Positions 12,501 through 21,003 of a DNA stretch of 52,900 bases are shown here, piece after piece (position 1 is the first letter of the stretch; each line of letters starts with the position of its first letter). The notes beneath the pieces were generated by a model. It saw nothing but the letters and a program-made list of their open reading frames with translations. It was not told the origin of the DNA and did not search any database. The DNA is from Nemertoderma westbladi (taxonomy: Eukaryota; Xenacoelomorpha; Nemertodermatida; Nemertodermatidae): positions 1 through 52,900 of the forward strand of contig JAUCBJ010003269.1 in NCBI GenBank assembly GCA_032718475.1, given 5' to 3'. The position numbers were made by a program, and so were the translations under genes.

Positions 12501-15500
12501 CATTATGGCATATTGGGATGGCACCGGCCAATCACATGGCATATTGGGATGGCACCGGCCAATCACATGGCATATTGGGATGGCATCGGCCAATCACATT
12601 ATGGCCTATTGGGATGGCACCGACCAATCACATGGCAAATTGGGATGGCACCGACCAATCACATGGCAAATTGGGATGGTACCGACCAATTACATGGCAT
12701 ATTGGGATGGCACCGGCCAATCACATGGTATATTGGTATGGCACCGGCCAATCACATTATGGCATATTGGGATGGCACCGGCCAATCACATTATTATGGC
12801 ATATTGGGATGGTACCGACCAATCACATGGCATATTGGGATGGCACCGGCCAATCACATGGTATATTGGTATGGCACCGGCCAATCACATTATGGCATAT
12901 TGGGATGGCACCGGCCAATCACATTATCGCATATTGGGATGGCACCGGCCAATCACATGGCATATTGGGCTGGCACCGACCAATCACATTATGGCATATT
13001 GGGATGGCACCGGCCAATCACATTATGGCATATTGGGATGGCACCGACCAATCACATGGCATATTGGGCTGGCACCGACCACTCACATTATGGCATATTG
13101 GGATGGCACCGGCCAATCACATTATGGCATATTGGGATGGCACCGGCCAATCACATTATGGCCTATTGGGATGGCACCGACCAATCACATGGCATATTGG
13201 GATGGCACCGGCCAATCACATTATTATGGCATATTGGGATGGCACTGGCCAATCACATGGCATATTGGGCTGGCACCGACCAATCACATTATGGCATATT
13301 GGTATGGCACCGTCCAATCACATTATGGCATATTGGGATGGCACCGACCAATCACATGGCATATTGGGCTGGCACCGACCAATCACATTATGGCATATTG
13401 GGATGGCACCGGCCAATCACATTATGGCATATTGGGATGGCACCGGCCAATCACATTATTATGGCATATTGGGATGGCACTGGCCAATCACATGGCATAT
13501 TGGGATGGCACCGACCAATCACATTATGGCATATTGGGATGGCACCGACCAATCACATGGCATATTGGGATGGCACCGGCCAATCACATGGCATATTGGG
13601 ATGGCACCGGCCAATCACATTATTATGGCATATTGGGATGGCACCGACCAATCACATGGCATATTGGGCTGGCACCGACCAATCACATTATGGCATATTG
13701 GGATGGCACCGGCCAATCACATTATGGCATATTGGGATGGCACCGGCCATTCACATTATGGCATATTGGGATGGCACCGGCCAATCACATTATGGCCTAT
13801 TGGGATGGCACCGGCCAATCACATTATGGCCTATTGGGATGGCACCGACCAATCACATGGCATATTGGGATGGTACCGACCAATCACATGGCATATTGGG
13901 ATGGCACCGGCCAATCACAGGGTATATTGGTATGGCACCGGCCAATCACATTATGGCATATTGGGATGGCACCGGCCAATCACATTATTATGGCATAATG
14001 GGATGGCACTGGCCAATCACATGGCATATTGGGATGGCACCGACCAATCACATTATGGCATATTGGGATGGCACCGACCAATCACATGGCATATTGGGAT
14101 GGCACCGGCCAATCACATGGCATATTGGGATGGCACCGGCCAATCACATGGTATATTGGTATGGCACCGGCCAATCACATGGCATATTGGGATGGCACCG
14201 GCCAATCACATGGTATATTGGTATGGCACCGGCCAATCACATTATGGCATATTGGGATGGCACCGGCCAATCACATTATTATGGCATATTGGGATGGCAC
14301 TGGCCAATCACATGGCATATTGGGATGGCACCGACCAATCACATTATGGCATATTGGGATGGCACCGGCCAATCACATGGTATATTGGTATGGCACCGGC
14401 CAATCACATTATGGCATATTGGGATGGCACCGGCCAATCACATTATTATGGCATATTGGGATGGCACTGGCCAATCACATGGCATATTGGGATGGCACCG
14501 GCCAATCACATGGTATATTGGTATGGCACCGGCCAATCACATTATGGCATATTGGGATGGCACCGGCCAATCACATTATTATGGCATATTGGGATGGCAC
14601 TGGCCAATCACATGGCATATTGGGATGGCACCGACCAATCACATTATGGCATATTGGGATGGCACCGACCAATCACATGGCATATTGGGATGGCACCGGC
14701 CAATCACATGGCATATTGGGATGGCACCGGCCAATCACATGGTATATTGGTATGGCACCGGCCAATCACATGGCATATTGGGATGGCACCGGCCAATCAC
14801 ATGGCATATTGGGATGGCACCGACCAATCACATTATGGCATATTGGGATGGCACCGTCCAATCACATTATGGCATATTGGGATGGCACCGACCAATCACA
14901 TGGCATATTGGGATGGTACCGACCAATCACATGGCATATTGGGATGGCACCGGCCAATCACATGGTATATTGGTATGGCACCGGCCAATCACATGGTATA
15001 TTGGTATGGCACCGGCCAATCACATTATGGCATATTGGGATGGCACCGGCCAATCACATTATTATGGCATATTGGGATGGCACCGGCCAATCACATGGTA
15101 TATTGGTATGGCACCGGCCATTCACATTATGGCATATTGGGATGGCACCGGCCAATCACATGGCATATTGGGATGGCACCGGCCAATCACATGGTATATT
15201 GGTATGGCACCGGCCAATCACATGGTATATTGGTATGGCACCGGCCAATCACATTATGGCATATTGGGATGGCACCGGCCAATCACATTATTATGGCATA
15301 TTGGGATGGTACCGACCAATCACATTATTATGGTATATTGGGATGGCGCCGGCCAATCACGTAGCTATTGGGATGGCTCCGGCCAATGACATGGCATATT
15401 GGGATGGCACCGGCCAATCACATTATTATGGTATATTGGGATGGCACCGGCCAATCACGTAGCTATTGGGATGGCTCCGGCCAATGACATGGCATATTGG

Positions 15501-15779
15501 GATGGCACCGGCCAATCACGTAGCTATTGTGATGGCACCGACCAATCACGTAGCTATTGGGATGGCTCCGGCCAATGACATGGCATATTGGGATGGCACC
15601 GGCCAATCACATGGCATATTGGGATGGTACCGGCCAATAACATTATGGCATATTGGGATGGCACCGACCAATCACGTAGCTATTGGGATGGCACCGACCA
15701 ATCACGTAGCTATTGGGATGGCTCCGGCCAATGACATGGCATATTGGGATGACACCGACCAATCACATGGCACATTGAG
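9597..15779. repeat. 31/34/37-bp intronic minisatellite with CCAAT boxes, about 190 copies, in TENT5 intron 3
   Basis: This 6.2-kb array fills most of the intron. The basic unit is 31 bp: GGCACCGGCCAATCACATGG followed by CATATTGGGAT. Longer forms of 34 and 37 bp add TTA or TTATTA inside CACATGG. Common variants are GGTACC or GGCATC for GGCACC, CGACC for CGGCC, and TGGTATGG for TGGGATGG. Toward 15,350-15,780 units change to CACGTAGCTATTGGG and GGCTCCGGCCAATGAC. No frame of the plus strand contains a stop in the common units, which creates spurious frames of up to 1,954 codons. GGCCAATCA matches the NF-Y (CCAAT box) consensus and recurs in most units. The array also holds a 1,038-bp higher-order duplication (9886-11961 and a partial third copy). 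Confidence 0.97.
9886..12095. repeat. Higher-order tandem duplication, period about 1,038 bp, inside the 31-bp array
   Basis: Unit order and private variants recur at an offset of 1,038 bp. The variant TATTGTGGGATGG occurs at about 10,920 and again at about 11,958, and CGATCAG-type truncated units (GGCCAATCAGTGG) at about 10,128 and 11,166. A third, partial copy begins at about 11,962 and diverges near 12,095. The two full copies (about 9886-10923 and 10924-11961) differ at only a few bases, so the block was duplicated recently as a whole. Confidence 0.85.
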
Positions 15780-16071
15780 CCATATATATTGAGATAACGG
15801 ACATGTACACTAGCCCTAATTAAGCCGATGCCCTCTTAGAGGCTCCGCAGAAAATGTAGCTAATTATATTAGTAATGAGCGTGTTATCGCTATCGGTGTA
15901 CTAACACGTTTAGATGGCGGTTATTACTTAATGAATAAAATATATATTTTTTTAATTATATTAAAACTACCTTGACATTATATCGGTCGGTCAGAATAAA
16001 GGCGTAACCTATAGAAATCAACACTACTCTTGTACGTACCCATCGGTATATAGTAGATACACAACACATAC
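15780..16071 (-). other. Unique 5' part of TENT5 intron 3
   Basis: AT-rich intron sequence between the donor of the 16072-16248 exon and the 31-bp array. No genes or motifs are seen. Here the array does not touch the splice donor, unlike those in introns 1 and 4. Confidence 0.75.
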
Positions 16072-16248
16072 CCTGTCCAACTCTCCCGCTTTGCTGTCTG
16101 TTTTGTCGAGTTTTACAGTAAATATGATATCTAGATCGGTGTAATCAACATCAGCTTCATTGGTTGCGACTATATAGCTGGCGGCGGAGCCGTTGAGACG
16201 GACGTTAGCTACGTTTATAGAGTTCGATTCGAGGTGGTTCCGAACCGA
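16072..16248 (-). CDS. TENT5 (FAM46) internal coding exon with catalytic GS...DLD motif (59 codons)
   Basis: This exon carries the nucleotidyltransferase signature. VRLNGSAASY supplies the Gly-Ser of the nucleotide-binding loop, and DYTDLDIIF supplies the D-x-D metal-binding pair. All three positions are intact, so the enzyme should be active. Acceptor is TTACTTTCAG (16249-16258) and donor AGG|GTATGT (16067-16072), both phase 0. The 3' end (GELDR) joins AKDAVFEAL in the next exon, matching the family pattern at this point. The region upstream of the acceptor is AT-rich with a pyrimidine tract. Vertebrate TENT5 genes, as I recall, keep most of this region in one large coding exon, so the split structure here is ancestral or independently intron-rich. 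Confidence 0.94.
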
Positions 16249-16570
16249 CTGAAAGTAAGAGGATAGAAGTGTTACAGATATAAACATAAACATAACCAAA
16301 ACAATAAACGAGTTAAACTAGTTGCTGAGCAATGTATGAGTAACTAGAGTGATTCAATACAATATTACTATAGAAATAAAATAGCAACGTTAAATAATAA
16401 TAATTTCTAATCAAATTGTGAGAAACGGGAATGCTGTCGCAACTGTGACTTTATTTACCCAATTCGCGACTCATAATTAATATAATTATTAATGACTAAA
16501 AAACAGTTTTGATAAAAAAACCCAAACTAATTTTAATCTACCAAAAGCCATGGAGATTTGTTATCTTGGG
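16249..16570 (-). other. Unique 3' part of TENT5 intron 2
   Basis: AT-rich intron sequence. The word AACCAAAACAATAAACGAG at 16295-16313 belongs to a motif repeated at several places in the window (20384, 20986, 47230, and inverted at 34591 and 45249). Confidence 0.65.
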
Positions 16571-16819
16571 TCAGCTGGGTGGCCGCTCAGCTGGGTGGCC
16601 TCTCAGCTGGGTGGTCGCTCAGCTGGGTGGTCGCTCAGCTGGGTGGTCGCTCAGCTGGATGGCCGCTCAGATGGGTGGCCGCTCAGCTGGGTGGTCGCTC
16701 AGCTGGGTGGCCACTCAGCTGGGTGGCCACTCAGCTGGGTGGCCGCTCAGCCGGGTGGCAGCTCAGCTGGGTGGCCGCTCAGCTGGGTGGCCACTCAGCT
16801 GGGTGGTCGCTCAGTTGGG
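16571..16819. repeat. 16-bp intronic minisatellite, about 16 copies, in TENT5 intron 2
   Basis: Tandem units of TCAGCTGGGTGGCCGC, with variants GGTCGC, GGCCAC and one each of CAGATG, CAGCCG and CAGTTG. Nearly every unit has the palindromic E-box CAGCTG, a binding core for bHLH factors in animals. Three overlapping plus-strand frames of 93-156 codons across the array are artefacts of a stop-free unit whose length is not a multiple of three. Confidence 0.95.
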
Positions 16820-18003
16820 ACAGAAGATTAGGGATAACCACGAAACTATAGAAACTCAACAAAAACTCAACATAAACCGGTTTATGCTGGAAACCGGTTA
16901 CTTCCGCGGGGTCCGGTGGTGGTTGTCAAAAATCGATCGACAATCCTCTATGAATTACATAAATGCACCGGCACAGTGACAGCGCGTATATGTCATCATC
17001 ACCTTGGTTTATTACAACTTACTGGATATTCATTTCCCTCCCGATCCCATAATTACAGTTACACGGAGTAATTGAATAGGAAGCAACAAAAAACCCTGTA
17101 CAAAGAAACCGGCTGGAAGTGCAATGGAGAAGACATCACGTCACATCGGTGATGGGCAGATAGATAAATTGGAAAATAACCCACATCCAATCCAATGACG
17201 CAAACGAAATTCATAGAACTGCTTAGTTATAGGAATAGTGAAAGGAAAAACGGCAGCTGCATTTGCGTATCCAATCCATTGTGCCTCCAGAACATTATGA
17301 ATGGACAAGCGCTCCCAAGAGCGCAGCATTACGCTAACAAACGATACCAACAGCTGACTGAGAATGATAGCGGGAACCACTCACTCAGCTGGGTCATATT
17401 ATAGAACCAGCTATGTGCTGGTAATTGACATTCGGGATGAATACCGCCTACAGCAGCACTCACAACTACAGCTATTTCCTATTTAGCTACAACATCCGAA
17501 CCCAAACAGAAGTGTCTGCGATGGTTGGTTGACCACTCTACTAACCATCCTAGGTCGGTGGCGGTGAGACAGACAGACACAAATCTCTTATCCAATCGAC
17601 ATAGGCCAACGACCCAACAACTCAATGTCTGTAAATCGATGAAATTGTGAGGGGAATCTCTATTTGCTCAATAAATTCTCTAAGTTTTACTGTGGAAATC
17701 TGATCTAATCTGAGATCAAAAGTCACAGTTATATAATATTAACGTAATATAACCTCACAATCTGGCCCACATCATTTATTAACGGAAACAATCTACCCAA
17801 TCACCGACTCGAATATGTGACTCAGAGACAATATATTGAGGGACACTTATAAAGACATACGGAAAGTATGTAGAGTATGTAGAGTTTGTGTGATTGGAAA
17901 ATATATATTAATATGAAAATTATATATTTTATGAATTAAATATATTTATGCGTAAGTCACAATCACTCCAAGCCACACCAATCCAAGCTGATAAGAAACT
18001 CAC
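16820..18003 (-). other. Unique 5' part of TENT5 intron 2
   Basis: No gene is seen between the 16-bp array and the donor at 18003. Short open frames near 17,141-17,404 on both strands lack splice support or family features. Confidence 0.65.
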
Positions 18004-18143
18004 CGATATAAACCGATTGAGATTGACTTTTAGAGTTGGGAAGGTTCCTCTGCCGTGGATGGGAATCTCTTCAGATAGAACTGTCTCCAATCGTTGAACC
18101 TGATCGAAAGTCAACACGTGGTAAGAAGGCGGCCGGCCCTCAA
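18004..18143 (-). CDS. TENT5 (FAM46) N-terminal coding exon with IPIHGRG motif
   Basis: The exon encodes the N-terminal hallmark of TENT5: HVLTFDQVQRLETVL followed by IPIHGRGTFPTLKV. In relatives this precedes the catalytic Gly-Ser loop, and here it joins SVRNHLES of the next exon. Acceptor is TTATCTTACAG (from 18144) and donor TCG|GTGAGT (17999-18004). It begins with two bases that complete a split codon (phase 1 entry), then has 46 full codons and leaves in phase 0. A start codon upstream in the same frame lies beyond a good acceptor, so translation should begin in an earlier exon (see 20029-20106). A run of 14 G on the plus strand lies about 70 bp upstream of the acceptor. Confidence 0.92.
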
Positions 18144-19044
18144 CTGTAAGATAATGTTTTTTATAAAGTATACAAATACAATAAACAATCATAATAACTC
18201 GACGAGAAAATCAGGGGGGGGGGGGGGCGGTATGAAGTTTGACACTAAATCCTGCCGCCATACTAATGGGCAATTATAAAAAGCGACATTGTAGCTAAAC
18301 GGATTAGGTTTGCATCTCTCATCTCATCTCAGCCCTCTTATAAACAATGCCACGAGTAATGAGATATTTTGTGGCACAGGAAACAAAACTTATCAGTCTC
18401 AGATTTCTGGTGGCAGTAACTGAATCCGTTCCCACTATATCCGGCCAACGCCATTAGCTTTAGCCACACATACGCGACACACTAAGGAACTAGCAATAAT
18501 TGTACCCCAAAGTGTTGCCATGGTTGAAATTACAAAACATCATTAAGTTAACACCAAAGCCAATAATGAGATTGTTTATTGCGGTCAAACTTTCAGTGTT
18601 ACCATATGGATCACCGAGTATGACCTTCACACACATCATACGTCACGTATTAATGAATCTACATTGCCTTATTAAACAACCTACAAATGATAAACACACT
18701 GAAAGTAAATTGTAAATCAATGCCAAGTTCTGCCAGGCACAAACAACTACTATATAATTTGCACTGATGATGTAACAAAAGAAACATCAATATAAATTAA
18801 ATATATACATATTAGCTCGTCTAGTCAATATACGGGCCACATAGGGTCTAGCTCCCATGCTATAAAACAACACTTATAGTCTGTCAATCAATACCGTCGC
18901 AAGATTCGTCTGTAAGCAATGAAAATGTGTCCCACCCAAATAAAATTAATGTAGGTAAAGCAACAGGAAATTAGTACCTAATCGAATCAACATTAACAGC
19001 CCATCACAGCAGTACAATCACGGCAACATAATGTACACGAATAG
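18144..19044 (-). other. Unique 3' part of TENT5 intron 1
   Basis: AT-rich intron sequence. It contains a run of 14 G (18214-18227). The short open frames show no coding character. Confidence 0.6.
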
Positions 19045-20034
19045 TTACCGGTATGTTTGCCGTGGGATGGACGGATCAGTGGATATTATTCACTTACCGA
19101 TATGTTTGCCGTGGGATGGACGGATCAGTGGATATTATTCACTTACCGGTATGTTTGCCGTGGGATGGACGGATCAGTGGATGTTATTCACTTACCGGTA
19201 TGTTTGCCGTGGGATGGACGGATCAGTGGATGTTATTCACTTACCGATATGTTTGCCGTGGGATGGACGGATCAGTGGATATTATTCACTTACCGGTATG
19301 TTTGCCGTGGGATGGACGGATCAGTGGATATTATTCACTTACCGGTATGTTTGCCGTGGGATGGACGGATCAGTGGATATTATTCACTTACCGGTATGTT
19401 TGCCGTGGGATGGACGGATCAGTGGATATTATTCACTTACCGGTATGTTTGCCGTGGGATGGACGGATCAGTGGATATTATTCACTTACCGGTATGTTTG
19501 CCGTGGGATGGACGGATCAGTGGATATTATTCACTTACCGGTATGTTTGCCGTGGGATGGACGGATCAGTGGATATTATTCACTTACCGGTATGTTTGCC
19601 GTGGGATGGACGGATCAGTGGATATCATTCACTTACCGGTATGTTTGCCGTGGGATGGGCGGATCAGTGGATATCATTCACTTACCGGTAGGTTTGCCGT
19701 GGGATGGACGGATCAGTGGATATTATTCACTTACCGGTATGTTTGCCGTGGGATGGACGGATCAGTGGATATCATTCACTTACCGGTAGGTTTGCCGTGG
19801 GATGGACGGATCAGTGGATATTATTCACTTACCGGTATGTTTGCCGTGGGATGGACGGATCAGTGGATATCATTCACTTACCGGTATGTTTGCCGTGGGA
19901 TGGGCGGATCAGTGGATATCATTCACTTACCGGTAGGTTTGCCGTGGGATGGACGGATCAGTGGATATTATTCACTTACCGGTATGTTTGCCGTGGGATG
20001 GACGGAACAGCGGATATTATTCACTTACCGGTAT
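19045..20034 (-). repeat. 49-bp intronic minisatellite, about 20 copies, each with a strong 5' splice site on the gene strand
   Basis: Tandem units on the plus strand read TTACCGGTATGTTTGCCGTG, GGATGGACGGATCAG, TGGATATTATTCAC. Variation is sparse: GATATC for GATATT, GGTAGG for GGTATG, GGGCGG for GGACGG. On the minus (gene) strand each unit contains ACCG|GTAAGTGAAT, identical to the donor of the probable first exon at 20029, so about 20 equivalent donor-like sites sit in a row. If a downstream copy were used, the frame would run ACC GGT AAG TGA and stop at once. Plus-strand frames of 110-327 codons here are artefacts. Confidence 0.96.
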
Positions 20035-20106
20035 GAATAGGCATTGTCATAATCCCGCAAGTAATTATTTCGTTTTCCAATGTAAACAGAGTGAATATGA
20101 ATAAAC
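20029..20106 (-). CDS. Probable first coding exon of the TENT5 gene
   Basis: Inferred exon. A perfect-looking donor, CCG|GTAAGT, lies at 20024-20029, just where the 49-bp array begins. The exon ends one base into a codon, which is the phase needed by the next exon (ACC G + TT gives Thr-Val, then EGRPPSY). In that frame the sequence contains ATG ACA ATG CCT ATT CAT ACC, so translation could start at either Met, both with A at -3, giving MTMPIHT or MPIHT. A possible acceptor, TTTATGTTGCAG, lies just upstream (20107-20118). The exon may therefore be internal to a 5' leader, or may simply belong to a longer first exon. The N-terminus of this family is poorly conserved, so homology cannot confirm it. 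Phase and donor strength are the only support. Confidence 0.42.
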
Positions 20107-20351
20107 CTGCAACATAAAACAATGAAAATATTAAATAAATGATTAAATTATTCTTTACATAACTGGGATGAAAATCACTCGTAAAATGTAAAGTAATTCG
20201 ATTAGATGTATTGTAAACGTAAAGTGATTCGTATCAAGTGTCTGGCCTGGCCTTCCTGGCCTGTAGAGTAGAGACATTGGGGAAACGGAACGCAAAAAAC
20301 ACATCTCGGCGGATAAATATCTCGTCTCAATGTTTTATAATAAATTAAGGG
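20107..20351. other. No gene seen; possible upstream region of the TENT5 gene
   Basis: AT-rich sequence immediately upstream of the probable first exon on the minus strand. A promoter would be expected here or further right, but no convincing TATA or initiator context can be picked out by eye. Confidence 0.4.
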
Positions 20352-20412
20352 ATTAGAGCAGGTTACATTGGCACTTTAATCTAACCAAAACAATAAACGA
20401 AATACAATAGAA
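20352..20412. repeat. Copy of a dispersed repeat carrying AACCAAAACAATAAACG
   Basis: The words GAGCAGGTTACATTGGCAC and AATCTAACCAAAACAATAAA occur here in order. The inverted segment at about 45,240-45,305 shows the same two words with the same spacing, so both derive from one mobile or duplicated sequence. Confidence 0.6.
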
Positions 20413-20773
20413 CAGGTTACAGTTGTATGTTTGAGAATAATCAGCTGTTATATATGCGTCGATTTTCCCTGAAGAGGGATGGGTTTTGATTGTGTCGGCA
20501 GTACGAATATGCATGTGTCAGTGGAAAAATATGATGAGGCATACTACAAACTTGGAATAAAAAAGCACATATATCTATCCATTTTGATAATGATCCGCTA
20601 TCCGTATTTCACGTTTAGTCTCTTGCTTTATGTTCAAACTCATATATCCCACTCTGAATTTTAAGAATTTCTGATTGTGAAGTACTATTTATTACATACG
20701 AATGCGCCAGACATTTCCTTTATATACAAAGTAAATAAAATAAAGTATATCGTATTAAAGGTAGAAAATTAAT

Positions 20774-20842
20774 GCTGGGAAAGGGATCGAACCATGGGCT
20801 CTCAAGAAACAGAGGGGAACTCTTCTTCTGAGATACTCCAGC
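20774..20842 (-). repeat. tRNA-like sequence, probable SINE head or tRNA pseudogene
   Basis: Read on the minus strand, 69 nt start GCTGG and end CCAGC, an acceptor-like stem. They contain an A-box-like GTATCTCAGAAG and a perfect B box, GGTTCGATCCC. The anticodon arm can pair only with an 8-nt loop, and part of the acceptor stem is mismatched. A pol III-derived SINE or decayed tRNA is therefore likelier than a working tRNA. Confidence 0.55.
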
Positions 20843-20915
20843 TCCAGGATTAACATTGAACTAGGTCCATGTGAGTGAAGTATATCAGACATTATGATGT
20901 TATATTTCGCTTTGC

Positions 20916-21003
20916 AGTTTACTCCCATGCGAAGAATACTGGTACCAGGTTTTCACTAAAATCCATGTTGTAGAGCGGCTAAATCTAACCAAAACAATAA
21001 ACT
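20916..21003. repeat. Dispersed repeat copy, related to 47160-47248
   Basis: TTTGCAGTT, CCCATG, GAAGAAT, CAGGTTTTCA, TAAAATC and AATCTAACCAAAACAATAAA occur in the same order and spacing here and at 47160-47248. The two segments are diverged copies of one element of at least 88 bp. Confidence 0.7.

Noticed and set aside
9500-15462. Plus-strand reading frames of 1,954, 1,894, 811, 516 and 477 codons
   Set aside because: They are the 31/34/37-bp array read in frames that happen to lack stops. All three frames are open at once, and the region lies antisense in an intron of a well-supported gene.
16509-16979. Frames of 93-156 codons with repeated QLGGRSAGW
   Set aside because: Artefact of the 16-bp array; there is no start context or splice support.
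19031-20040. Plus-strand frames of 110-327 codons with repeated FAVGWTDQW
   Set aside because: Artefact of the 49-bp array. The three frames encode the same peptides in rotation.
20774-20842. Functional tRNA gene
   Set aside because: The B box is perfect, but the anticodon loop and acceptor stem do not fold properly, so a SINE head or pseudogene is likelier.
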